Shown: positions 25,191 through 33,991 of the stretch, in pieces
How positions within the stretch are numbered: the stretch's first letter is position 1
Layout: each line of letters starts with the position of its first letter
Assembly: GCF_030654915.1 (NCBI RefSeq)
Contig: NZ_JAURWM010000159.1
Location: 1-35,508, forward strand
Direction: 5' to 3'
Length of the DNA stretch: 35,508 bases
From: Phenylobacterium sp.
GTDB taxonomy: Bacteria; Pseudomonadota; Alphaproteobacteria; Caulobacterales; Caulobacteraceae
The notes under the pieces: generated by a model
The model's input: only the letters and a program-made list of their open reading frames with translations
Told to the model about the DNA's origin: nothing
Database searches by the model: none
Made by a program: the position numbers and the translations under genes

Positions 25191-26870
25191 TCAGGCTTCC
25201 TCGACCCCGGCGCCCCACCGCTTGGCCACGCGATAGCGCTTCAGGGCCTTGGTTTCATAGGCCCTGTCGGCGATCGTCGAGACCGCGATCAGCTCCACCC
25301 GGGTTTCCTCAGATGTCAGGGTCAGGAGGGTGAAGCCCTTCGCTGATTGATGGGAGTAGACCACCTCGTCGTTCTGATCGGCGATGATCTTTCCCATGTC
25401 CTGTTTCGGCAAGAAGTCACCCCAGCCAGGACTGGTGATGGCGGTCGTGCCGAACTCCACCGCCACGCGATCACCCGCCGCGTCGTGTAACTCGTTGACC
25501 CAGAACGCATGACTATCGCCAGCCAGCACGATGGCTTGAGATTTGGCCGCCTTGATCATCGCATAGACGCGCTCCCGGGCGGCGGGATGGCCGTCCCAGG
25601 CGTCCAGGTTGAAGGGCACACCTTGCGCGAACAGGGCGGCCATCTGCTCGATGCGCGGGCGGAAGGCCTCGGGCAGGCCGGCCACCATTGCGGCCCAATC
25701 GGCCGGAGGCAGGGCGGCCTTCAAGTCCGGCCCCTTCACCTGCGCCATGACCACCTGGTTGCCCAGGATCTGCCATGCGCATCCGCCCGCCACCGAGGTT
25801 TTCAGTGTCTCGCCAAGCCATTGCTCCTGTTTGTCGCCCAGTAGCTGCCGGCCCGGGTCGGCGCGCTGCGCCATGAGCGCGGCCAAGTCAGGAACCGATT
25901 TGCCGTCGAGTTGGCGCATCGGCATCGCGGCGTAGTCCAACTGCTTGGAGCGAGCCAGCAGACGGGTTTCGACCATGATCAGCTCGGCGACGTCGCCAAA
26001 GCGGAACGAGCGATTGATCGCCTCCGCCAGACCGCCGGCGGAAGGCTCGCGCAAAGGCATCCACTCGTAGTAGGCGCGCAAGGCGTTGGCCTTTCGCGCG
26101 GTCCAGTCGCCCTCGATCTCTGGCGAATGGTTTTCGGCCCCACCAATCCAGGAGTCGTTTGCGGTCTCGTGGTCGTCCCAGACGCAGATCCAGGGCGCCC
26201 GAGCATGGGCGGCCTGTAGGTGCGGGTCGCTCTTGTAGGTCGCGTGACGCAGGCGGTAGTCGGCCAGCGAGACGATCTCGTGCTTGGGCTCTAGCAGGCG
26301 GCCCATCTTCGCGGCGCCCGCCGTCCCGTAGTCATTGGGACCGGCGCCGTACTCGTAGATGTAGTCCCCGAGGTGAACCACGGCGTCGACGCGGTCGAGC
26401 TTGGCCACCGCGTCGTAGGCGTTGAAATAGCCGGCCGGATAGAGCGAGCAGGAGACGACAGCCAAGCTGACGTCCTTGACCGGCCCAACGGGCAGGGTGC
26501 GGGTCCGGCCGACGGGAGATTGCACATCGCCGGTGGAGAAGCGGAACCAGTAGTCCTTGCCTGGCTTGAGGCCGGCGACATCAGCCTTGATCGTGAAGTC
26601 CCGCGCGGCGCTGGCCTGGAGATGGCCGCTGGCCACGACACGCTTGAAATCGGGGGCGTCAGCCACCGTCCAGCTAACGGCGAAGTCCTTCGCCTGGGGC
26701 GTTGGCGGCGTTGCGCGCGTCCAGATAATCACCCGGTCGCTGAGCGGATCGCCTGAGGCGACGCCGTGCTGGAAGCTCACGCCGCCAGGCTCGGCCGCCG
26801 AAGCGCTGAGCGCCGCCGCATTGGCGCCGAGGCCCAGGAGGGCGAGGGCGCTACGTCTGTTGATCGACAT
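25191..26870 (-). CDS. PhoD-like alkaline phosphatase/phosphodiesterase
   Basis: 559 aa from the ATG at 26870. A Tat-type signal (SINRRSALALLGLG, ~2-15) predicts folded export to the periplasm. The N-terminal domain is fibronectin-like with GVASGDPLSDRVIIWTR (~36-52). The catalytic PhoD domain carries a Cys at 141 (SCSLY), HLGDYIYEYG (166-175), WDDHETANDSW (231-241) and, near the end, VLAGDSHAFW: the metal-binding Asp/His sets of the family (Fe/Ca enzymes). It releases phosphate from mono- and diesters. An in-frame TTG at 26888 overlaps the stop of the upstream TonB receptor (TTGA), so the two are in one operon and the true start could be that TTG. Partnership with the receptor suggests use of an imported phosphate ester. 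Confidence 0.9.
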   Translation of the reverse strand: MSINRRSALALLGLGANAAALSASAAEPGGVSFQHGVASGDPLSDRVIIWTRATPPTPQAKDFAVSWTVADAPDFKRVVASGHLQASAARDFTIKADVAGLKPGKDYWFRFSTGDVQSPVGRTRTLPVGPVKDVSLAVVSCSLYPAGYFNAYDAVAKLDRVDAVVHLGDYIYEYGAGPNDYGTAGAAKMGRLLEPKHEIVSLADYRLRHATYKSDPHLQAAHARAPWICVWDDHETANDSWIGGAENHSPEIEGDWTARKANALRAYYEWMPLREPSAGGLAEAINRSFRFGDVAELIMVETRLLARSKQLDYAAMPMRQLDGKSVPDLAALMAQRADPGRQLLGDKQEQWLGETLKTSVAGGCAWQILGNQVVMAQVKGPDLKAALPPADWAAMVAGLPEAFRPRIEQMAALFAQGVPFNLDAWDGHPAARERVYAMIKAAKSQAIVLAGDSHAFWVNELHDAAGDRVAVEFGTTAITSPGWGDFLPKQDMGKIIADQNDEVVYSHQSAKGFTLLTLTSEETRVELIAVSTIADRAYETKALKRYRVAKRWGAGVEEA

Positions 26871-26884
26871 CTCGGCGCTTTCGA

Positions 26885-29212
26885 TCAATAGCGGATCGAG
26901 AAGGAGACGCCGTAGTAGCGTGGCTCCCCTGCGATGAAGGTGGGGATGCCAAAGGCGCCGCCGGTGTTGCCGGCGTCCTTGATGTAGTCCTCGTCCAGCA
27001 GGTTGGTGGCGAACAGTTCCACGGCCCAGGGACCCTGCGCGGGCGTGTAGCCGACACGCAGGTTCATGAGGCCGTAGGACTCTTGCAGTTCGTCCTGAAT
27101 CTTGTCGTTGGTCTGCAGGGCCGGGATATCGTTGTTGGCGTCAAAGAAGATCTTGCTCTGCCAGGTGTAGGTCGGTGTGACAGCCAGCGTGCCGCCCGGG
27201 ACGGAGGCGGTGAAGCGTGCGCCCAGCGACAGCGAGTGGTCGGGCGAGAGGCGGAAGCTGTTGCCTTCGAAGATGCCGTTTCCGAAGCGGGCATGGTTGT
27301 AGGCGTAGGTGCCGAAGACCTCGATGTTGCTGGTCGGGCGCAGGTTGAGCTGACCCTCGAAGCCGGTCGCCGCGGCCTCGCCGGCGTTGGCGGTCACGAC
27401 CTGACCGGCGCCGTTCAGGACCGAGGTTTGGAAGTTGTCGTAGCTGTAGTGGTAGATCGACCCTTCCAGGCTCAGTCGGCGTTCAAACAGCTCGCTCTTG
27501 GCTCCCACCTCGTAGGAGTCGACCTGTTCGGCCGGCAGGACGCTGAAGTTGACCGGCGCCCCCGGCGCGACCGGAGCCGCGACGTTCAGCACCTTGGGGC
27601 GACGGCCCCGGGCGTATGAGGCGTAGAAGCTGAGCTGGTCGCTAGGCGCGTAGCGGCCGACCACCCGATAGGTGAGGCCGGTGTCGGTGATGTCCTTGTA
27701 CTCCGGCTTTCCGTCCTTGGTCGGCTGTAGGAACAGGCCGCGCGCTAGCGCCGGTGTCGAGCCGGCGAGCACCGAGCCGCCATTGTCGAGAGCCGCGCCA
27801 TAGCCGCTGGTCTTGTCGTCGCGAGTGTAGCGAATGCCGCCGGTCACCTCGATCTGGTCGGTGATCTTGTAGGTGGCGTCGGCGAAGACATCGTAGGCCG
27901 TGGTCTCGCCATAGTTGGCGTAGGTTTCGCGGTGCACGGACTTTAGCGCCGCGGGGGCGAGCGCATTGATCGTCGGCAACGCCAGACCATTGGGCTTCGG
28001 CAGCACGCCCGCGGCGTGCAAGGCGTAGACCTTCTCGTTGAACTGCAGCGGAACCCGCTGAGAACCATCCTCGTGGAAGTAGCTGACGCCGCCGAAGGCG
28101 GTGAGCTTGCCGCCCCCGTCGTAGTTCAGGCGCAGTTCCTGGCTCGTCTGCTTGCCCTTGGCGTCTTCGCCGAACAGGAAGAGCGGCATCGAGAAGCCGT
28201 CGGCGTCGAAGATCTCGAGGCTGTCGAACTCGCGATAGGCGGTGATCGACGACAGGCTGAGGGATTCGCTGATCGTGTAGTCGACCAGCGCGGTTACGCC
28301 CCAGACGCTGCGATCCAGGCCAAGGTCCTTGCCGCCTTCAAATCCGTCGGAGGCCGCCAGCGCCGCGCCGGAGTTCCTGCCAAGGTCGCCGATCACGGCG
28401 CCGGTGGTCGGATTGGTCGGGGCGTAGGTGAGGGATTTGAACGAAGTCCCGCTGGGCCTGTCCTTCTCGTAGTTGAAGATCAGGTCGGCCTTCAGGTTTT
28501 CCGTCGGGCGCCAGTTGAGCAGCACCCGGCCCGCGGCGGTGTTGGTGGAATTGAAATCCTTGCCGTCCAGCAGGTTCTCGACGAAGCCGTCGCGCTTCTT
28601 CAGTCGCCCGGCGAAGCGAATGGCGAAGGTGTCGCTGAGCGGGATGTTCAGCATGCTCTCAAACATGGCGTAGCCGAAGTTGCCGGCCTCGACCTTGGAA
28701 CTGGCGGCCCAGTCGCTGGGATCGGCCTTGGCTTGAACCAGGTTCACCGCGCCGATCAGAGCGCCGCGCCCGTAGAGGGTCGATTGCGGGCCCTTGGCGA
28801 TCTCGACGCGTTCAAGGTCGAACAGCTCGATGTAGGATCCACGCGACTTGGAAATCGAGACGCCGTCCTGAAACACCGAGACGCGGGGCTCATTGGTCGC
28901 TTCGCCGGAGTCGGAGGTGATGCCGCGCATCACGAAGCCGGGGTTGTTGGGCGACTGGTTCTGGACCTCGAAGCCGGGGACGTAGAGCGAGAGTTCCTCA
29001 AACTCCTGCACGCCGAGGCGGTCAAGATTGGCGCGGCTGTAGGCGGTGATGGCGATCGGAACGTCGAGGGTTTTCTGCTCACGCTTTTGGGCGGTGACGA
29101 TCAGTTCCTCGATTTGGGTCGGGCCGTCGGCGGCGACGTCGGCCGAGGCCGGGCCCCACCAGGAGATGGCGGCGGCGCTGCTGGCGAGCAGGATGAGTTT
29201 GCGGCTGGTCAT
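26885..29212 (-). CDS. TonB-dependent receptor paired with PhoD
   Basis: 775 aa. Signal peptide ~1-24; TonB-box region IEELIVTAQKREQ (~33-45). Plug: VPIAITAYSRANLDRLGVQ, the segment ending VPGFEVQNQSPNN, FVMRGITSD, VSVFQDGV, LFDLERVEIAKGPQSTLYGR (ending at the usual QSTLYG loop), then IGAVNLVQAKA. The barrel ends with GVSFSIRY. The VTAQKRE/QSTLYGR signature marks the large group of iron-complex-outer-membrane-receptor-like proteins of Caulobacterales/Sphingomonadales, many of which take non-iron substrates. The ATG at 29212 has GGGGA upstream. It lacks a Fur-like box, unlike the other two receptors, and is coupled to a PhoD phosphatase, so a phosphorylated organic ligand is the best guess. 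Confidence 0.92.
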   Translation of the reverse strand: MTSRKLILLASSAAAISWWGPASADVAADGPTQIEELIVTAQKREQKTLDVPIAITAYSRANLDRLGVQEFEELSLYVPGFEVQNQSPNNPGFVMRGITSDSGEATNEPRVSVFQDGVSISKSRGSYIELFDLERVEIAKGPQSTLYGRGALIGAVNLVQAKADPSDWAASSKVEAGNFGYAMFESMLNIPLSDTFAIRFAGRLKKRDGFVENLLDGKDFNSTNTAAGRVLLNWRPTENLKADLIFNYEKDRPSGTSFKSLTYAPTNPTTGAVIGDLGRNSGAALAASDGFEGGKDLGLDRSVWGVTALVDYTISESLSLSSITAYREFDSLEIFDADGFSMPLFLFGEDAKGKQTSQELRLNYDGGGKLTAFGGVSYFHEDGSQRVPLQFNEKVYALHAAGVLPKPNGLALPTINALAPAALKSVHRETYANYGETTAYDVFADATYKITDQIEVTGGIRYTRDDKTSGYGAALDNGGSVLAGSTPALARGLFLQPTKDGKPEYKDITDTGLTYRVVGRYAPSDQLSFYASYARGRRPKVLNVAAPVAPGAPVNFSVLPAEQVDSYEVGAKSELFERRLSLEGSIYHYSYDNFQTSVLNGAGQVVTANAGEAAATGFEGQLNLRPTSNIEVFGTYAYNHARFGNGIFEGNSFRLSPDHSLSLGARFTASVPGGTLAVTPTYTWQSKIFFDANNDIPALQTNDKIQDELQESYGLMNLRVGYTPAQGPWAVELFATNLLDEDYIKDAGNTGGAFGIPTFIAGEPRYYGVSFSIRY

Positions 29213-29432
29213 ACGTCGATCCCCGAAGCTGAGGGACCGTCCCCTAGGGAGGTGAGATGACAGACGCGCGACGAAGTCTTTACGCTGAGGTGAAGCCACA
29301 ACCCTTGTGGGGCTTGGCGTTGAATAGTCCGAAGCGTCAGTATTTTTTGACCACGGCGCCGAGCGGGGGCGAAACGCTGGCTAGGCGCCGGGTGATGTCG
29401 GCGAAGCTGGCTTTGTGTGGCATGGGGGAGGG

Positions 29433-30197
29433 ATGAACAGTCCCTTCGACCTGAGCGGCAAGGTCGCCCTGGTCACCGGCGCGGCCGGCGGCCTTGGCTT
29501 CGAGATCGCGCTGGGCCTGGCTAAGGCCGGCGCTCTCGTTGTCCTCCACGGTCGCGATCTCGCGCGGCTGCATGTGGCGACCGCCGCTCTCACGGCGCAA
29601 GACCCATCGCTGCTGACCGATATGTGCGTCGCCGATCTTGGCGATGAAGCCGCGCTCGATGCGGCGCTCGACGAGCTAGTGGCTCGGCACGGCCGTCTTG
29701 ACGTCCTGGTTCACAACGCCAGCGTCCGCGACCGCCGCCCGCTTGAGGCCCTGGATCGGGACGCCGTTCGCAGGCTTCTGGAGATCGATCTGATCGTACC
29801 CTTGGACCTGACGCGGCGGGTGGTTGGGCACATGCCGGACGGCGGGCGGATCATCAACATCACCTCCATCGCCGGGCCGATCGCCAGGTCAGGCGACGCC
29901 GCCTATACCGCCGCCAAGGGTGGGCTGGACGCTCTGACCCGGGCTCTGGCGGCCGAGCTCGGTTCGCGCGGTATAACGGTGAACGCGGTCGCTCCTGGCT
30001 ATTTCGCCACCGAGGCCAACGCCTCGATGTCCGCCGACCCGGAGGTCGGCGCCTATCTTGCGAAGCGCACGTCGCTGGGTCGCTGGGGCCAGCCGGATGA
30101 GATCGCCGGCGCCGTCGTCTTCCTGGCCTCGCCGGCCGCGTCCTATGTGACAGGCCAGGTCATCGCGGTTGATGGCGGTTATCTCAGCCACTTCTGA
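29433..30197 (+). CDS. Short-chain dehydrogenase/reductase (SDR)
   Basis: 254 aa classical SDR. Seen: cofactor motif TGAAGGLG (15-22), HNAS in place of the usual NNAG (94-97), catalytic Ser145 in INITSIAG, and Tyr158/Lys162 in YTAAK; C-terminal [14 protein letters not shown]. Arg at ~41 after the second strand (HGRD) favours NADP(H). The overall sequence resembles gluconate 5-dehydrogenase/3-oxoacyl reductase-like SDRs; the substrate cannot be fixed. The ATG at 29433 lies within a G-rich run; an in-frame GTG at 29415 is possible. Divergent from the TonB receptor; no operon partner. Confidence 0.88.
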   Translation: MNSPFDLSGKVALVTGAAGGLGFEIALGLAKAGALVVLHGRDLARLHVATAALTAQDPSLLTDMCVADLGDEAALDAALDELVARHGRLDVLVHNASVRDRRPLEALDRDAVRRLLEIDLIVPLDLTRRVVGHMPDGGRIINITSIAGPIARSGDAAYTAAKGGLDALTRALAAELGSRGITVNAVAPGYFATEANASMSADPEVGAYLAKRTSLGRWGQPDEIAGAVVFLASPAASYVTGQVIAVDGGYLSHF

Positions 30198-30286
30198 GGC
30201 CGAGCCACGTCGAGGCCGCCCGTGACTAGCCATCGGCCGGCGCGGCGTTTAGATCGATGGTCTCGAAACGAGGATGAGGAATTTCG

Positions 30287-30799
30287 ATGTCGCGTGGAAC
30301 GGTTAAGTTCTTCAACGCCGCCAAGGGGTTTGGTTTTATCGCCCCCGATGATGGAAGGGCCGACATCTTCGTCCATGTCTCGGCCGTGCATAACAGCGGC
30401 CTCGACGAATTACATGAAGGTGACGAAGTCAGCTTCGAGATCGAGCAGGATCGGCGCTCGGGCAAGGCCTCGGCGATAGATCTTCAGGTCACCGGATACG
30501 CTGCGCCTGGCGGGAGCAGCGGGCGGTCCGCACCCCAAGGCGCGGGAGGCGCGAGGTCCGGCGGCGGAGCGACGCGCGAGTCCGCAGGGGCGGGCTCGGG
30601 GGTCGTCAAATGGTTCAACCCCGCCAAGGGCTTTGGCTTCATTCAGGCCGACGGCGGCGGGCCTGACATCTTCGTACATATTTCTGCGGTCGAGCGCGCC
30701 GGGCTTCGCGGCCTGAACGAAGGACAGCAGATATCCTACGATCTCGAGCAGGACCGCCGTAGCGGCAAGCTGTCGGCCGCGAACCTGCGTTTCGACTAG
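30287..30799 (+). CDS. Tandem cold-shock-domain protein (CspD/CspC-like of Caulobacter)
   Basis: 170 aa with two full cold-shock domains. CSD1 (~1-68) has [13 protein letters not shown] (RNP1 core) and DIFVHVSAV (RNP2). A Gly/Ser/Ala-rich linker (~72-102) follows. CSD2 (~103-170) has [13 protein letters not shown] and DIFVHISAV. These bind single-stranded RNA/DNA and act as RNA chaperones; double-domain Csps are common in Alphaproteobacteria and linked in Caulobacter to stationary phase. CSD1 has FF where CSD2 has the usual WF, a small change in the nucleic-acid face. The ATG at 30287 has AGGA eight bases upstream. A perfect hairpin follows the stop. Confidence 0.93.
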   Translation: MSRGTVKFFNAAKGFGFIAPDDGRADIFVHVSAVHNSGLDELHEGDEVSFEIEQDRRSGKASAIDLQVTGYAAPGGSSGRSAPQGAGGARSGGGATRESAGAGSGVVKWFNPAKGFGFIQADGGGPDIFVHISAVERAGLRGLNEGQQISYDLEQDRRSGKLSAANLRFD

Positions 30800-30822
30800 T
30801 CAGGCCCTATCAGCAAGGCACC

Positions 30823-30853
30823 CATCGGCGTGAGCCCGAGGCTCACGCCGATG
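30823..30853. terminator. Perfect 14-bp hairpin between the Csp and HU genes
   Basis: CATCGGCGTGAGCC and GGCTCACGCCGATG are exact reverse complements around a CGA loop. It lies 23 bases after the Csp stop and 14 bases beyond the HU stop on the other strand, so it probably ends transcription in both directions, although neither side has a strong T-tract. Confidence 0.7.
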
Positions 30854-30867
30854 TTGGAAAGTCGCGC

Positions 30868-31146
30868 CTAGCTGGCGACGGCGTCCTTGAGGGCCTTGGC
30901 GGCCGAGAACCCGACCTTCTTGCTGGCGGCGATCTGGATCGCTTCGCCGGTCGCGGGGTTGCGGCCGGTGCGAGCCGGCTTGTCCTGGACCTTGAACTTG
31001 CCGAAGCCGGGCAGGTTCACTTCGTCGCCGGCGACCAGCGCGGCGCGCAGGGCTTCGAGCACGGCGTCGACCAATTGCTTGGCTTGGGCCTTGGTGATCT
31101 TGTCGTCGGTAGCCGCAAGGCGGTCGGCGAGGTCGGATGTGTTCAT
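30868..31146 (-). CDS. HU family DNA-binding protein
   Basis: 92 aa, the normal HU size. The N-terminal helices contain DLADRLAATDDKITKAQAKQ; the beta-arm region has the family signature LPGFGKFKVQDKPARTGRNPATGE (split, ~46-68) and ends IQIAASKKVGFSAAKALKDAV. It binds and bends DNA as a dimer in the nucleoid. The ATG at 31146 has AGGAG eight bases upstream. The start is MNTSDLA rather than the common MNKxELI, so it may be a second HU-like copy rather than the main housekeeping one. Confidence 0.92.
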   Translation of the reverse strand: MNTSDLADRLAATDDKITKAQAKQLVDAVLEALRAALVAGDEVNLPGFGKFKVQDKPARTGRNPATGEAIQIAASKKVGFSAAKALKDAVAS

Positions 31147-31553
31147 CTTCAGCTCCTAGGGAATCGGCTTTGCAGGTTCGCGGGCTGAGAGGCAGGAGTC
31201 CATGCCCCCAGGTTGAGTTACCGGTGGTTTCGCTTGAAATTCCCTGGGGATAGCGCCTCGCGCGGGGGAGAACGGGCGGCGAGTACGACCAGAACGATCC
31301 GCATCCCAAGGTGGGACAGGGCGGCTCCTACACCGCTGCGTTTCGTTCTGGCTTGGACGTGGTCAATGGGGCGGAGCCGTTGATCAGGCGGCTATGCGAT
31401 CCTTTGGGTTCACACGTCACCTCAATCATGTGGGGTCGGTGTCCGTCCAGTTCAACGGGGGCGGGCGCAGGTTGGTCCTAGTTCTCGCTCAAGGCGATTT
31501 CCCTGGAGGCTGGCGGGCCATTCACAGGGAACTCGGCGCGGAGCGTTGAGCGG
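31147..31553. other. 407-bp intergenic region with one coding-like fragment
   Basis: The part next to HU is its 5' leader and promoter zone. From 31254 to 31481 one plus-strand frame is open for 75 codons and reads locally like protein (YDQNDPHPKVGQGGSYTAAF, then GLDVVNGAEPLIRRLCDPLG). The only start is a GTG at 31311 without a good ribosome site, so it is probably a remnant of a lost gene. I do not recognise the family. No RNA gene or repeat was seen. Confidence 0.4.
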
Positions 31554-32714
31554 CTAGAGAACCGTTCCGCACGTCCTGATGAAGCGGTCGACGTCCTCGG
31601 CGTCGTGATAGAGCGCCATCCCGATCCGTAGGACGTCGTCACGGACATCGACCAGCACGCCGTGTTCGGCCAGCGCATGCTTCCACTCCGCCGCGCGCGG
31701 GTGGCGCAGGGCCAGGAAGCGGGCGTGGGAGCCGTCATCAAGCGGGTTCAGCAGTTGCGCCTCCGTCAACTTGCCGGCTTCTCCACGCGTCACTCGCTCC
31801 AGCAGTTGCTGCTGCAGGCCCCTGACATGGGCTGAAATGCTCGTGGTGGTCTGGCCAGCTTCGCGCAGGGTCGCGAAGGCTGCATTCAGGCGATAGAGAC
31901 CGCTGGGATCGAAGGTCGCGCCGGCGAAGCGTTGGGCGGTCGGCGCGTATTGCACGCCGCCAGCGGCTTCCTCCAGCTGGGCGATCTCAGCGTACCATCC
32001 GGTGATTTCCGGCCGAGGACCAAAGCCCGGCGGGGCATGCAGGAACGCGGCGCCTTCGCCGGCCATGGCGTATTTGTATCCGCCGCCAAGATAGAATAGC
32101 CGATCGGCCACGGGACCCAGATCCACATCGATCGCGCAGAAGGCATGGTAGCCGTCGATGACCACCCAGGGGCCGCCTGGATCGCTCAAGGCCGCCAGGG
32201 CCTCGACCCCGCTGAAGATGCGTCCGGTGTTGAAGAAGACCTGACTGACAAAGACCAGGTCGTGCTCGCCTGCACTCGCCCGCGCGAGGAAGCGTTCCGT
32301 CAGGGTCTCTAGAGGATGCTGCGGGACCAACTCCAGGGTGATCTGGCCGCTCTCCGCCCAACGCTCGGTCTGGCGACGGAACGAGTGGAACTCGGAGTCG
32401 GTGGCCAGCACCCGGACGTGCGCCCTGTCCATGGCCGAGACCAGCTTGACCAAATGGTCGTGGGTGTTCGAGGCGAAGACGATGGACTCTGGAGAGGGCA
32501 GGCCAAGCTCTTGCGCGACGCAGCGCTGAGCTTCTGGGAGCACCTCGCCCATGACCTTGTCCCACTTCAGGTCGGCGAGCCGTGCGGCGTCATCCCAGGC
32601 CGCAAGCTGGGCCAGCCGCGTCGCATCGGGCCAGAGGTGATGGCTGTGGGCGGCGAAGTGCAGACGGTCGGGGGCCGCGGCGAGGGCTTGGGAGAACAAA
32701 GGCTTGAAGCTCAT
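31554..32714 (-). CDS. Class V aminotransferase-fold PLP enzyme, kynureninase-like
   Basis: 386 aa. Fold-type I PLP enzyme: substrate-site segment HFAAHSHHLWPD (19-30), SNTHDHLVKL (82-91), the PLP-pyridine Asp in VVIDGYHAF (Asp187) and the probable Schiff-base lysine in GGGYKYAMAGEGAAF (Lys214). C-terminal domain ~270-386. The layout and lengths are those of kynureninase/cysteine desulfurase-like members, but typical kynureninase motifs are only partly kept, so kynurenine hydrolysis is not assured. Its ATG overlaps the stop of the cystathionine gamma-synthase-like gene (ATGA), and no other tryptophan-degradation gene is near. This suggests a role in sulfur amino-acid metabolism instead (inference). 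Confidence 0.8.
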   Translation of the reverse strand: MSFKPLFSQALAAAPDRLHFAAHSHHLWPDATRLAQLAAWDDAARLADLKWDKVMGEVLPEAQRCVAQELGLPSPESIVFASNTHDHLVKLVSAMDRAHVRVLATDSEFHSFRRQTERWAESGQITLELVPQHPLETLTERFLARASAGEHDLVFVSQVFFNTGRIFSGVEALAALSDPGGPWVVIDGYHAFCAIDVDLGPVADRLFYLGGGYKYAMAGEGAAFLHAPPGFGPRPEITGWYAEIAQLEEAAGGVQYAPTAQRFAGATFDPSGLYRLNAAFATLREAGQTTTSISAHVRGLQQQLLERVTRGEAGKLTEAQLLNPLDDGSHARFLALRHPRAAEWKHALAEHGVLVDVRDDVLRIGMALYHDAEDVDRFIRTCGTVL

Positions 32715-33868
32715 GCCAAGGTCTCCAGGGCTTGGGCGAGGTCGGCGAGCAGATCGGCCTCGCTCTCCAGCCCGACCGACAGCCGCAGCAAGCCGTCACC
32801 GATCCCGGCGATCGCGCGGGCCTCTGGGCCCATGCCGACATGGGTCATGGTCGCGGGATGGGCGACCAGGCTTTCAACGCCGCCCAGGGACTCTGCCAGG
32901 CTGAAGACCTGGACCGACTCGACAACCTTCCGCGCCGCCTCGGCGCCGCCGGCTAGATCAAAGCTTAGCATCGCGCCAAAGCCCGACTGTTGGGCGCTGG
33001 CGATCTTGTGTCCCGGATGGCTGGCCAGGCCGGGATAATGCACGACGCGAACCGCGGGGTGGGCGTCGAGGAAGGCAGCGACAGCCGCGGCGTTCTGCTG
33101 TTGGCGCTCGATCCGGGGGAACAGGGTGCGGACGCCGCGCAGGATCATGTAGGCGTCGAACGGCGAACCCGTCACGCCGGTCATGTTGGCCCACGCGGTC
33201 AGGGCCTCAACGTCAGCCGGGTCGGCGGCGATCACCGCCCCGCCGACGACGTCGGAGTGACCGTTGAGGTACTTGGTCGTCGAGTGGATGACGTAGTCCG
33301 CGCCCAGGCTGATCGGCTGCTGCAGGGCCGGCGAGAGGAAGGTGTTGTCGACGGCGACCTTGGCGCCCGCAGCCTTGGCCAGGGCCGACAGGGCGCGGAT
33401 ATCGACCACCCGCATCAGAGGATTGCTGGGGGTCTCAATCAGTAGAAGGGCGGGGCCGCGCTCCAGTGCTTGCGCCACGGCCGCGGGGTCGGACTGATTG
33501 ACGAAGGCGATCTCGAACTGGCGACGTTCGGCCCGCGCGGCCAGCAGCCGGTAGGTGCCGCCATAGCAGTCGTGCGGGGCCACGACGAGCCGGCCAGGCT
33601 CGACCCGCGCCAGCACCAGATCAACCGCCGCCATGCCGCTGGAGGTCACCACCGCGCCTGCGCCGCCTTCCAGCTTGGCGAGGGTGTCGGCCAGCTGGTC
33701 GCGGGTCGGATTGGCCGTCCGGCTATAGGCATAGCTGCCCTCACGTTCGAACCCCTCGAACAGATAGGTCGTCGACAGATGAAGCGGCGGGGTCACCGCG
33801 CCGAAGGCGGTGTCGCTGCCGACCCCGTTGGCGGCGGCGATCGTTCGCGGATCCCTGGCCCTTGGCAT
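32711..33868 (-). CDS. metB: Cystathionine gamma-synthase / trans-sulfuration PLP enzyme (MetB-like)
   Basis: 385 aa, normal for the Cys/Met metabolism PLP family. Seen: PLHLSTTYLFEG (28-39), YSRTANPTRDQLA (48-60), the SSGMAA cofactor loop (76-81), VAVDNTFLSP (171-180) with the PLP-binding Asp174, and the Schiff-base lysine in HSTTKYLNGHSD (Lys199). The enzyme condenses O-succinyl- or O-acetylhomoserine with cysteine to make cystathionine; relatives make homocysteine directly (MetZ) or cleave cystathionine, and the sequence alone does not separate them with certainty. The ATG at 33868 has GGGA about ten bases upstream. First gene of a two-gene coupled set. No SAM-II-type riboswitch was seen in its 123-base leader. 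Confidence 0.85.
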   Translation of the reverse strand: MPRARDPRTIAAANGVGSDTAFGAVTPPLHLSTTYLFEGFEREGSYAYSRTANPTRDQLADTLAKLEGGAGAVVTSSGMAAVDLVLARVEPGRLVVAPHDCYGGTYRLLAARAERRQFEIAFVNQSDPAAVAQALERGPALLLIETPSNPLMRVVDIRALSALAKAAGAKVAVDNTFLSPALQQPISLGADYVIHSTTKYLNGHSDVVGGAVIAADPADVEALTAWANMTGVTGSPFDAYMILRGVRTLFPRIERQQQNAAAVAAFLDAHPAVRVVHYPGLASHPGHKIASAQQSGFGAMLSFDLAGGAEAARKVVESVQVFSLAESLGGVESLVAHPATMTHVGMGPEARAIAGIGDGLLRLSVGLESEADLLADLAQALETLA

Positions 33869-33991
33869 CTGTGCTCGTCCCTCGTTGATGGCCGCCGGAG
33901 CGCGATCAGTGGTTCGAGACTACTTAGCGATCTGCGACGCGCGCGTCATGCTGGGGTGTTGGCGCCACGCCGGGAAGAATTAGGCGAGGGT

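Noticed and set aside
28016..29260. 414-codon plus-strand open frame
   Set aside because: It is antisense to the well-supported TonB receptor (26885-29212). Its Val/Gly/Ala/Glu-rich translation has no domain and is typical of the shadow frame of a GC-rich gene.
29213..29432. Pho box before the receptor-phoD operon
   Set aside because: One CTGTCAT half-site occurs on the minus strand, but there is no second copy at the required 11-base spacing, so a PhoB site cannot be claimed.
33869..33991. SAM riboswitch before the metB-like gene
   Set aside because: The leader was searched by eye for the SAM-II core (GATTTG-type element, the pseudoknot and CGCTAAA). Only a lone CGCTAAG is present and no pairing pattern fits.
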